Shown here: one piece after another, positions 1-5,707 of the stretch | Layout: the number at the start of each line of letters is the position of its first letter | Position numbering within the stretch: position 1 is the stretch's first letter | NCBI GenBank assembly: GCA_035294145.1 | Contig: DATGLL010000137.1 | Location: 1-14,400 of the forward strand | DNA: 14,400 nucleotides | Reading direction: 5' to 3' | From: CADDZO01 sp035294145 | Lineage (GTDB): Bacteria > Chloroflexota > Dormibacteria > Dormibacterales > Dormibacteraceae | The notes under the pieces: model-generated | Seen by the model: the letters and a program-made list of their open reading frames with translations, nothing else | Databases searched by the model: none | What the model was told of the DNA's origin: nothing | Program-made: the position numbers and the translations under genes

Positions 1-115
1 CCATAAGTGGAGGACCCTTAATTTAAGGCGTACTCCGCTCCGCCAATCCGCCGCCTGACCGAGCTGGCTTACCATCGTCACCACCTCACCACCACTGGGC
101 GGACGATCAGCCCCG

Positions 116-328
116 GTGGTCATCCAGAGTGGCGGCCGACATTACGCCTGCGCATCAATCCATCTTGACCTGATGGCTGAGCCGCACTACGCGTCGGAGG
201 ACTGGCCCGGCTCCTACCGGGGGCACCCCGCCGACGTCGACCTCGACACCACCCTCACCGTGCTGGCCGGCAACGCCTACCGACCCCTCCCGAGGATCGA
301 GGCTAGCCTACGAACACGTAGGAGGTGA
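116..328 (+). pseudogene. Possible transposase C-terminal remnant
   Basis: A 70-codon open stretch starts at GTG, and the same frame is open back to a stop at 56-58. Its middle, around residues 40-60, reads VDLDTTLTVLAGNAYRPL. From memory this resembles the C-terminal end of several DDE-type insertion-sequence transposases, where a (V/N)D(L/F)D..LTV.A..(L/C)YR pattern precedes the last helix. No catalytic DDE region, terminal inverted repeat or full-length frame is visible. If the resemblance is real, this is only the tail of a decayed element, possibly truncated at or before the window edge. It could also be a chance open frame in GC-rich DNA. The stop lies a few bases before the blaI-like start. 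Confidence 0.35.
307..322. promoter_or_regulatory. Inverted repeat, candidate BlaI-type operator
   Basis: A perfect dyad, CCTACG-AACA-CGTAGG, ends inside the ribosome binding site (GGAGG, 321-325) of the BlaI-like gene. BlaI/MecI repressors bind short dyads as dimers and commonly repress their own operon. A dyad at the translation start of such a repressor is therefore a natural autoregulatory operator. The right half and flank recur at 1788-1802 in front of the downstream operon. Binding itself is inferred. Confidence 0.45.
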
Positions 329-334
329 TGGTCG

Positions 335-715
335 ATGCCGAGACGCTTGGTGGCGGGGCGCCGGGTGGGCGACTTGGAGAGCGAGATCCTCGACGTGCTG
401 TGGTCGGCGCGCACCTGGCTCTCAGGGCGCGAGGTCTGGCGGCGGCTGGAGGACGGTTCTCGGGCGTACACGACGGTGATGACCGTGCTCGGCCGCCTTG
501 TCGACAAGTCCCTCGTCGAGCGGGCCGAGGAGGGGAAAGGCCACGTCTACCGCGCGGCGGGCGACCCCGACGAGCTGACCGCCCAGGCGATCCGTTCCCT
601 GCTCTCGGCGACGGCGCACCCCCGTGCGGCGCTCGCGCACTTCGTCGACGGCCTCGACGACCCCGAGCTGGTGGCCGAGCTGGCTTCGGCCATCAAGCGG
701 GTCCGCCGGCGGTGA
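335..715 (+). CDS. BlaI/MecI/CopY-family transcriptional repressor
   Basis: A 126-residue protein, the normal size for the BlaI/MecI/CopY (penicillinase repressor) family. An N-terminal winged helix spans about residues 10-75. The recognition-helix signature AYTTVMTVLGRLVDKSLV is at 44-61, followed by the wing and the aromatic VYRA segment at 71-74. The C-terminal part should form the dimerisation helices. A His-Phe pair at 102-103 lies where BlaI/MecI carry their Asn-Phe cleavage site; this is alignment by eye. The ATG at 335 is chosen because GGAGG ends 9 bases upstream and the family N-terminus begins there. The stop codon overlaps the GTG start of the membrane peptidase gene, the usual repressor/protease pair. 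BlaI itself senses no ligand; proteolysis normally relieves repression. The target here may be metal or redox genes rather than a beta-lactamase, since none is present. Confidence 0.88.
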   Translation: MPRRLVAGRRVGDLESEILDVLWSARTWLSGREVWRRLEDGSRAYTTVMTVLGRLVDKSLVERAEEGKGHVYRAAGDPDELTAQAIRSLLSATAHPRAALAHFVDGLDDPELVAELASAIKRVRRR

Positions 716-1704
716 GCGCTGCAGCCGCCGGGCTCGGCTTCTTCGCCGTGCTCGTCGGCCTCTCTGCGCTGGCGGGGCGTCGCGCTGGCGTGTCGCCTGG
801 GGTCGCGGCAGGCGCGCACCTCGTGAGCCTGCTCGGCTGGGCCCTTCTGCCCGCGGTGTGGCTGGCGTGTCTCGGGAGCGCACTCGCGTCGTGGCTCGGG
901 GGGATCCGGACGTCGGGCGGGGGCTGTCTGCTCGGCCTCGACCACGGCCAGTGGCAGCTCCTCGGCTACGTGCCCGGGACGCTCGTGCTCGGCGTGCTCG
1001 TCTGGCAGGGGTTCCGCCATGCCGCTGCCGCCCGGCGTGCCGAGATGCGGGGGATGGCACTTTCGAGGTCTGTCCGGCGCCCGACGAGCGCCGGCGAGGT
1101 GTGGGTGGTGCCCTCGGATCATCCGGTTGCGTTCGCGTCCGGCCTGTGGCGCTGCCGCGCGGTGGTGACCTCTGGCATGCTCGCCCCGTTGGAAGGCGCA
1201 GAGCGTGAGGCGGTGTGCGAGCACGAGGCAGCACACGTGCGCCTCGGGCATCCCCGCCTGCTCGTGGCGTGCGGGGCGATCGCCGCCGCCTACGGCCGCT
1301 TCCCCCCGGTGCGCCGGGCGTGGGTTGGACTCCGTCTGCAGCTAGAAGCCGCAGCCGACGATGAGGCGGCGCGGGTGGTCGGCACCGAGGCGCTGTTGTC
1401 TGCGCTCATCCACGTGGCCATGCTCGCGGGCTACCAGACCTCCGCCGTCGCACCAGGTTTGGGCGGTGTCGAGCATCTGCGATGGCGGATAGCGCGCCTC
1501 GAGCATCCAGGCTCGCCAGCACCGTGGCCGACGGCGCTCGTCGGCACCGCCGCTGTCGCAACGGGCACCGCCATGGCGCTCGTCGGCTGCCTGCTCGCCG
1601 GTGCCCCGGCGAGTGTCGCCGGGGCGTTTGCCTGCCTCGCCGTCGTCGCCCTGATCGCCCTGCGTCCGACGTGGGCGTGGGGGCACCACCGAGCGCCAGG
1701 CTGA
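712..1704 (+). CDS. M56-family membrane zinc metallopeptidase (BlaR1-like, no sensor domain)
   Basis: The GTG start at 712 overlaps the blaI stop (GTGA), giving 330 residues. The larger open frame beginning at 325 is an artefact of reading through the repressor gene. Hydrophobic segments lie near residues 5-22, 33-61 and 84-100, with another hydrophobic stretch of probably two helices near 268-320. The zinc site is HEAAH at 171-175, and the EAAADDEA stretch from 212 supplies the third (Glu/Asp) ligand region typical of M56 peptidases. There is no C-terminal penicillin-binding domain, so this is not a beta-lactam sensor of the BlaR1/MecR1 type. It resembles the short M56 partners of BlaI-like regulators in actinobacteria. 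The inferred role is regulated cleavage of the adjacent repressor at the membrane. What signal it perceives is unknown. Confidence 0.85.
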   Translation: MSAAAAGLGFFAVLVGLSALAGRRAGVSPGVAAGAHLVSLLGWALLPAVWLACLGSALASWLGGIRTSGGGCLLGLDHGQWQLLGYVPGTLVLGVLVWQGFRHAAAARRAEMRGMALSRSVRRPTSAGEVWVVPSDHPVAFASGLWRCRAVVTSGMLAPLEGAEREAVCEHEAAHVRLGHPRLLVACGAIAAAYGRFPPVRRAWVGLRLQLEAAADDEAARVVGTEALLSALIHVAMLAGYQTSAVAPGLGGVEHLRWRIARLEHPGSPAPWPTALVGTAAVATGTAMALVGCLLAGAPASVAGAFACLAVVALIALRPTWAWGHHRAPG

Positions 1705-1774
1705 GCGTTCTCGTGTCCTTTCGACCTTCGGTTCGGTCCACCTCGACGGCGGCCCTGCCCGGCCTCCACCCGGA

Positions 1775-1805
1775 TTGACTCGCTCCCACGAATGTGTAGT
1801 AGAGT
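1775..1805 (+). promoter_or_regulatory. Candidate promoter of the MerF-like/thioredoxin operon
   Basis: TTGACT (1775-1780) matches a -35 hexamer well. Sixteen bases downstream is TAGTAG (1797-1802), and TAGAGT (1800-1805) is an alternative -10 with a long spacer. The first gene starts at 1876, leaving about 65 bases of leader. The rest of the 171-base gap from 1705 shows no coding sequence and no clear terminator for the peptidase gene. Confidence 0.45.
1788..1802 (+). promoter_or_regulatory. Second copy of the element found before blaI
   Basis: The pattern ACGAA-NNN-GTAG-N-AG occurs at 310-324, overlapping the inverted repeat before blaI, and again here, overlapping the presumed -10 region. 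Eleven of 15 positions are identical, and both copies are preceded by CC plus a pyrimidine. This second copy is a poorer dyad than the first. A shared repressor site at a promoter is the inferred function; the likely repressor is the BlaI-type protein encoded at 335-715. Confidence 0.35.
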
Positions 1806-1875
1806 CTTTGCAGGCGTGAGTGCGCCTGCTGCTCGACGCTATGGACCAGGGTCTGGCGATTCAAAGGAGCCGTGT

Positions 1876-2193
1876 ATGGCCGTTTCCCACGTAACACCTC
1901 CGGGTGCCAACGAGCGTGAGGGCGAGCGTCCACATGAGGAGCTGAGCCCGAGCACACAGACCCCCGGCGAGAAGAAGGGTCCCGGCGCGGCCCTCTTGTT
2001 GCTCGTTCTCCCGGTCCTGTGCTGCGGAGGTCCGGCGATCTTCGCCGCCCTGGCGGCTGCGAGCGCGGCGACCCTCGGCGTGGTGGGCGGGATCATCGGT
2101 GTCGTGCTGCTGGCCGCCGCGCTAGGGCTCTTCCTTCGACACCGGCGGCGTGGCGCGTGCTGCGCACCAGCGCAGAAGGCGTGGCGCCCGTGA
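1876..2193 (+). CDS. MerF-like small membrane protein with two vicinal Cys pairs
   Basis: 105 residues from ATG 1876, with AGGAG 6 bases upstream; the same frame is open back to 1792, but no ribosome site supports an earlier start. A hydrophilic, charged N-terminal segment (1-37) precedes two hydrophobic helices, about 38-60 and 63-87. A basic stretch (RHRRRG, 88-93) and a short tail follow. Cysteine pairs sit at 49-50 (VLCCGGP, inside helix 1) and 95-96 (GACCAP, just after helix 2). MerF, the two-helix inner-membrane mercuric ion transporter, has this layout: a Cys-Cys in helix 1 followed by Pro, and an ACC-x-P motif soon after helix 2. The N-terminal extension is unusual for MerF. The gene opens a four-gene operon and its stop overlaps the next start. 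Substrate could be Hg(II), but another thiophilic ion cannot be excluded. The MerF link is a motif-level recognition by eye. Confidence 0.62.
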   Translation: MAVSHVTPPGANEREGERPHEELSPSTQTPGEKKGPGAALLLLVLPVLCCGGPAIFAALAAASAATLGVVGGIIGVVLLAAALGLFLRHRRRGACCAPAQKAWRP

Positions 2194-2900
2194 GCACGCC
2201 CCCGGATGTGCTCACCCGCCAGCGGGCACCACAGGCGCTCGCCGAGGTGCTGGGCACGCCGGGGCGCATCGTCGGGTTCCTGGTCGCAGCAGGCGTCGTG
2301 GCCTTCTTCTACACGCTGCTCTTGCCCTTTGACTACACCCAGCGATTCGAGCTCGCCAACTGGGACTATCTGAACGCCTACCTGCTCGTCTGGGCGATCG
2401 CGCTCGGGCTCGCCATGGGACTCGTCCTGAGCGTCCAGGTTCATGCCATGCGCAGGATCGCCGCGGCACGGGCCGCGACCGGCGCGGTGGGCGGGGTGGC
2501 GTTCGTGGCCAGCCTGCTCCCGAGCTTTTTGTGCTGCACCCCGATCATCCCCTCGGTCCTCGCCTTCGTCGGGATGTCGGGAGTGGGTCTGTACACGACG
2601 ACCGGCACCCTGCAGCATTTCTTCGCCGTCCACCAGACCGAGTTCCTCTCAGCGAGCCTGGTGCTGCTCGCTCTCATGTGCTGGTGGGGGTTGCGCAAGG
2701 TTGCAAGCGCGCAGTGCCTCACCGAGGACGGCTGCGCGGTCGCGACGACGCCGGATGGGGTATCTGGTGTGGTGCCCGACGGCTGCTGCAGCGACGACGA
2801 GCCCCCCCAAGTGCGGGGGGGGCGGGCCGACGCGGCGGCACCGACCAGTGACGCGGGCCCCGCCCGAGGATCCGGGCGCAGAGAGGGAGCCCTTAGGTGA
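2190..2900 (+). CDS. Multi-pass membrane protein with Cys-Cys-Thr-Pro motif and Cys-rich tail
   Basis: 236 residues from the GTG at 2190, which overlaps the previous stop (GTGA). Hydrophobic helices lie near residues 27-46, 60-83, 97-126 and 140-157. The third contains LCCTPIIPS (C115, C116), a vicinal pair followed by prolines as in helix 1 of MerT/MerF transporters. C154 is near the end of the last helix. The cytoplasmic or external tail adds C166, C172 and a C189-C190 pair next to Asp/Glu residues, then a low-complexity Gly/Ala/Arg end. I do not recognise a named family. It looks like a permease-like protein handling a soft metal or thiols. Its position between a MerF-like protein and two thioredoxin-fold proteins supports a shared job, and overlapping stop/start codons suggest translational coupling. 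A C7/G8 hairpin lies within the last part of the gene. Confidence 0.75.
   Translation: MSTPPDVLTRQRAPQALAEVLGTPGRIVGFLVAAGVVAFFYTLLLPFDYTQRFELANWDYLNAYLLVWAIALGLAMGLVLSVQVHAMRRIAAARAATGAVGGVAFVASLLPSFLCCTPIIPSVLAFVGMSGVGLYTTTGTLQHFFAVHQTEFLSASLVLLALMCWWGLRKVASAQCLTEDGCAVATTPDGVSGVVPDGCCSDDEPPQVRGGRADAAAPTSDAGPARGSGRREGALR
2802..2822. repeat. Homopolymeric C7/G8 hairpin inside a coding region
   Basis: Seven C (2802-2808), a six-base loop (AAGTGC) and eight G (2815-2822) form a perfect 7-bp GC stem within the 3' part of the CC-motif membrane protein gene, about 80 bases before the first thioredoxin-like gene. There is no U-run after it. It could slow ribosomes or polymerase, or be a slippage-prone tract. 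Function is not shown by the sequence. Confidence 0.7.
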
Positions 2901-3553
2901 GCAACGCATCGGCGCGCCCGCGACCGCCGCGACCGACCGGCGCCGCTCGACGCCGGGCCGAGGCGCAGCGCCACAAGCGCAACCGGCTGCTCTTTGGCGG
3001 CAGCGTCACGGCGGTCGTCGCGCTTGTCGCATTGGTCATCGCCCTGCACGTGGCGAACAGCAGCTCGGTTGCTGCATCATCGAGTGGCTCGTCTGGCGTG
3101 TCGCTAGCGGTCGGGACCACCGCCCCAGACGGCGCCTTCACCACCCTCGCCGGCAAGACCGAAACGGTGGCGGGATTACGGGGGAAGCCCGCGCTGATCT
3201 GGTTCGTGACGACGTGGTGCTCGTCGTGCCAGGCCGGCACCCAGAGTATGGCGCAGAACGTAGCCACCCTCGCCTCCGACGGGGTGCGCGTCGTCGAGGT
3301 CGAGAACAATGCCGACCTGGGCCAGTCCGGCCCTCCCATTGCCACCTTCGCCCAGACCCTCGCCGGCAGCGCGTTCTCCAACCCGGACTGGGTCTTCGGG
3401 GAGGCGTCCGCATCGCTCACACACACCTACAACCCGCGGGCGTACCTCGACATCTACTACCTCATCAACGCCGAGGGGAAGATCACCTACGTGAACAGCT
3501 CACCGGGATCGACCATGCCCCAACTGCTCAGTGCCGCAAAGGCGCTCGCATGA
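2897..3553 (+). CDS. Membrane-anchored thioredoxin-fold protein (WCSSC), cis-Pro replaced
   Basis: 218 residues from GTG 2897, overlapping the preceding stop. A basic cytoplasmic N-terminus (residues 1-30, Arg/Lys rich) is followed by one transmembrane helix at about 32-53. A Ser-rich linker then leads to an extracytoplasmic TlpA/ResA-like redoxin domain, about 72-218. The active-site motif WCSSC is at 107-111, preceded by the KPALIWFV strand. The segment TYNPRAYLDIYYLINAEGKI (177-196) aligns without gaps with its neighbour's YDPSGTPDLYVLIGPTGHI. On that alignment the conserved cis-proline position is Leu183 here, a departure from the thioredoxin family. The role is probably disulfide reduction or thiol exchange outside the membrane, with a partner in the same operon. 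Electron donor and substrate are unknown. Confidence 0.8.
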   Translation: MSNASARPRPPRPTGAARRRAEAQRHKRNRLLFGGSVTAVVALVALVIALHVANSSSVAASSSGSSGVSLAVGTTAPDGAFTTLAGKTETVAGLRGKPALIWFVTTWCSSCQAGTQSMAQNVATLASDGVRVVEVENNADLGQSGPPIATFAQTLAGSAFSNPDWVFGEASASLTHTYNPRAYLDIYYLINAEGKITYVNSSPGSTMPQLLSAAKALA

Positions 3554-4221
3554 GCGACCCCGGCGCCGACGTGCGAGCCACCGGACCTCGAGGGCGGAGG
3601 TGGTGGGGCCTGGCAGCAGGCGCCCTGCTCCTCGCGGCCGGCCTCAGCGCCCACGCCCTGGCCCGCACCGGGAGCCGCGCGACAAACCCGACAGCGCTGT
3701 CTGCGGCGGCACCACATCCGGGGTCCGCTTCGGCAGGGTTGGCACCCAACGGCACCTATGTCACGCCGTCGGGGACGATCTCCACTATCGCCTCGCTGCG
3801 CGGCAGGCCGACCATGGTTTGGTTCGTGGCGGGGGGCTGCGCCAGCTGCGCGGCGAGCATCCCCGCTGTCGCCTCCCACCTAGCCCAGCTGACCCGTGCC
3901 GGGCTCCAGGTGCTCACCTTGGGCCTCTACGGGGACTTCTCCTCGGGGAGCACGGGGGTCGGGCAGTTGCTCTCCTTTGGCCGTGCGGCCGCCGGGACCG
4001 ACGTCGAGCGCCCAGGGTGGCAATGGGGGATGGCATCGAAGTCGCTCAGCCTCGCCTACGACCCGTCCGGCACGCCCGATCTCTACGTGCTCATCGGCCC
4101 AACTGGACATATTCGCTACCGCAACAGCGTGCCGGTCGCCACGATGGGAAAGCTGCTCGCCGTAGCGGAGCGCTTGGTCGCCCACGGCCAAACCACGGCT
4201 GTGGTGCTACCGTGCTGCTGA
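3550..4221 (+). CDS. Membrane-anchored thioredoxin-fold protein (GCASC) ending in Pro-Cys-Cys
   Basis: 223 residues from ATG 3550, overlapping the previous stop (ATGA). It has a short basic N-terminus, one transmembrane helix at about 19-37, a flexible linker and a redoxin domain from about 65. The redox motif is GCASC (96-100), where the usual Trp before the first Cys is Gly. The cis-proline is retained (GTP, Pro176). The chain ends PCC (C222, C223), a vicinal Cys pair absent from ordinary TlpA/ResA proteins. It recalls the metal-delivering C-terminal Cys pair of mercuric reductase. It is a divergent paralogue of the upstream gene, sharing the strand before CxxC and the segment after it. It closes the operon. 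A metal-binding or metal-relay role for the tail is inference; a plain thiol oxidoreductase is the alternative. Confidence 0.8.
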   Translation: MSDPGADVRATGPRGRRWWGLAAGALLLAAGLSAHALARTGSRATNPTALSAAAPHPGSASAGLAPNGTYVTPSGTISTIASLRGRPTMVWFVAGGCASCAASIPAVASHLAQLTRAGLQVLTLGLYGDFSSGSTGVGQLLSFGRAAAGTDVERPGWQWGMASKSLSLAYDPSGTPDLYVLIGPTGHIRYRNSVPVATMGKLLAVAERLVAHGQTTAVVLPCC

Positions 4222-4308
4222 GGGGCTACCCGCAGCGTCCCGCCGGACCCGGGCCCTGGGGCGCCCTCCCGGCTGCTCTGACATAGTCGTAGTTCGTCCG
4301 CTTCATCG

Positions 4309-4431
4309 TCACCGGACCACATCGGTGGCGTACTTCGACATCGTCTTTCCGACGTCGGCAGGGTCGAGGTAGCCCTGCTCGTTCACCGGGAGTTTGCTGA
4401 GATCGCGGGAGTCTTGGTACGGCCCGGAGAG
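4309..4431 (-). pseudogene. Reverse-strand coding remnant of unknown identity
   Basis: Read on the minus strand, about 40 codons ending at a TGA (4309-4311) have strongly G/C-biased third positions and a protein-like composition, including DLSKLPVNEQGYLDPADVGK. The stop overlaps a GTG (GTGA) that opens a second short frame, MTMKRTNYDYVR. This is the same overlap style as real operons in this window. Both frames lose coding character within a short distance. I interpret this as the junction between two former genes left after a rearrangement. I do not recognise the family, and chance coding appearance is possible. Confidence 0.3.
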
Positions 4432-4459
4432 CGGTCGCCGCCATCGGGGGCGTTGGGGT

Positions 4460-4491
4460 CCTGGTCTGGTTGACCAGCCAGCCAGACCAGG
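4460..4491. repeat. Inverted repeat with alternative nested hairpin
   Basis: CCTGGTCTGG (4460-4469) and CCAGACCAGG (4482-4491) are perfect 10-bp complements around a 12-base loop. A competing hairpin uses CTGGT (4466-4470) and ACCAG (4473-4477), so the two cannot form together. It lies about 200 bases before the aldolase start. It may be an operator, a terminator-like relic or a leader structure; nothing in the sequence decides between them. Confidence 0.6.
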
Positions 4492-4597
4492 CCAATGGAG
4501 GTTGGGGGAAAGCTCGAGGGACTGCCATTGCCCTGGAGCTTTCCGGCGAGCCTCAGCCGTCGAGGTCGAGCCCGGATCAGCGCAATCCCCCCCCATA

Positions 4598-4609
4598 CCA
4601 CCCGGGTGG
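4598..4609. repeat. 12-bp perfect palindrome in the cbb leader
   Basis: CCACCCGGGTGG is a perfect palindrome, flanked on the left by eight C (4587-4594) and on the right by a G-rich stretch, so the structure could extend into a longer GC hairpin. It lies 82 bases before the aldolase start and about 40 bases before the candidate -10. It could be a regulator site. Confidence 0.5.
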
Positions 4610-4648
4610 GGGAGGGCAACCCGACGCCGTCGCGCTTCGATGGTCCGA

Positions 4649-4654
4649 TATACC
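4649..4654 (+). promoter_or_regulatory. Candidate -10 element of the cbb operon
   Basis: TATACC within GATATACC is the only AT-rich -10-like hexamer close to the aldolase gene. It lies 36 bases before the ATG. No good -35 hexamer is visible at the expected distance, so this promoter would need an activator or a different sigma factor. Confidence 0.3.
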
Positions 4655-4690
4655 GCCGATTCAGGCGATTTCGAGCGCACAGGAGATCAC

Positions 4691-5707
4691 ATGTCAGGCA
4701 TCCGCGAGACGGCGTCACGCCTGCTTACGCACGGGCGCGGCGTCCTGGCGGCCGACGAGAGCATCGCCACCATGTCCAAGCGTCTGGAGGCCGCCGGTGT
4801 GCCGGCCACCGCTGAGTCCCGCCGGGATTACCGGGAGCTTCTGGTGAGAACCCCCGACCTGGCACGCTGGGTATCCGGAGTGATCCTCTGCGACGAGACG
4901 CTGAAGCAGTCCTTCGCTGACGGGACCCCCTTCCCGGAGGGCCTGAAGGGGGTGGGTATCGATGCGGGCATCAAGGTCGACGCTGGCACCAGCCCACTCG
5001 CGCTCACCGAGGGAGAGCTGGTGACCGAAGGCCTCGACGGGCTGCGCGCGAGGCTGAAGCTGTACGAGGCAAGGGGAGCAACCTTCGCCAAGTGGCGCGC
5101 AGTGCTCGCGCCAGGCGTGACCACAGACCGAGGGATCGTCGCCAACGCACACGCTCTGGCCCGCTACGCTGCGCTCTGCCAGGAGGCCGAACTGGTGCCC
5201 ATCGTCGAGCCCGAAGTGCTGATGGACGGCGACCACCGCATGGATGGCTGCGCCGAGTTGACCGTAAGAGCCTTGAGCGAAGTGTTCGCACAGCTTGCGG
5301 CCGCCGGTGTGGATCCCGCGGGGATCGTCCTCAAGCCGAACATGGTCGTGTCCGGGATGGGTCAGGCCGACGTGGACGGCCCAGAGGAAGTCGCCGAACG
5401 TACCCTCTCGGTGCTCAGGATGTGCGTGCCCGAGCAAGTGCCGGGCATCGCTTTTCTGTCCGGGGGGCAGACCAACGAGACCGCGTGCAGCAACCTGGCG
5501 GCGATCAACCGGCGAGCTGCGGCCGAAGGCGGTGCGCCGTGGAGGCTCACGTACTCGTTCGGACGGGCGCTCGTCAGCGACGCCTTGAACACGTGGCGAG
5601 GCCGGGAGGAGAAAGTGGCCGAGGCGCAGGCAGTTCTCGCCGCCAACTGCGAGAGGGCGAGCAACGCCAGCATCGGCCGGGTGCCGGAGGTGGCCAGGAG
5701 TGCTTGA
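4691..5707 (+). CDS. fba: Class I fructose-bisphosphate aldolase
   Basis: 338 residues from ATG 4691, with AGGAG at 4681-4685. The same frame is open upstream to 4394, but that part is non-coding leader. This is the Schiff-base aldolase of the glycolytic/Calvin class I family. GVLAADES (17-24) carries the active-site Asp22, and TFAKWRAV (131-138) has the conserved Lys134. VEPEVLMDGDH (172-182) has the catalytic Glu pair, and GIVLKPNMV (211-219) has the Schiff-base Lys215. SGGQ (257-260) and SFGRAL (289-294) form the phosphate sites. It makes or splits fructose-1,6-bisphosphate and can also form sedoheptulose-1,7-bisphosphate. Many bacterial cbb operons carry a zinc class II aldolase (CbbA) instead, so class I here is notable. 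It leads the forward operon, and the next gene overlaps its end by 8 bases. Confidence 0.95.
   Translation: MSGIRETASRLLTHGRGVLAADESIATMSKRLEAAGVPATAESRRDYRELLVRTPDLARWVSGVILCDETLKQSFADGTPFPEGLKGVGIDAGIKVDAGTSPLALTEGELVTEGLDGLRARLKLYEARGATFAKWRAVLAPGVTTDRGIVANAHALARYAALCQEAELVPIVEPEVLMDGDHRMDGCAELTVRALSEVFAQLAAAGVDPAGIVLKPNMVVSGMGQADVDGPEEVAERTLSVLRMCVPEQVPGIAFLSGGQTNETACSNLAAINRRAAAEGGAPWRLTYSFGRALVSDALNTWRGREEKVAEAQAVLAANCERASNASIGRVPEVARSA

Larger units (their letters stand above)
4222..4690. other. 469-bp spacer between the metal/thiol operon and the cbb operon
   Basis: No intact gene is supported here. The left third (about 4280-4430) has codon-like composition on the reverse strand and looks like a decayed coding remnant. 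The middle holds CTGGT/ACCAG hairpins, and the right third holds a C8 tract (4587-4594), a 12-bp palindrome and a candidate cbb promoter. No convincing rho-independent terminator with a U-run follows the upstream operon. Confidence 0.7.

Noticed and set aside
325..711. Upstream extension of the M56 peptidase frame
   Set aside because: This part overlaps the whole repressor gene in another frame. The GTG at 712 in a GTGA overlap gives a normal M56 N-terminus.
422..1234. Long minus-strand frames opposite blaI and the M56 gene
   Set aside because: Arg/Pro/Ala-rich translations without motifs; the plus strand has convincing family signatures.
1876..4221. A complete mercury-resistance (mer) operon
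   Set aside because: Only MerF-like features are present. There is no mercuric reductase, organomercurial lyase, MerP or MerR, so the function stays a hypothesis.
4222..4290. Rho-independent terminator after the PCC-tail thioredoxin gene
   Set aside because: GC-rich complementary patches are present, but there is no stable stem followed by a U-run.
4394..4690. N-terminal extension of the aldolase frame
   Set aside because: Class I aldolase similarity begins at 4691, which has its own ribosome site; the extension is leader DNA.
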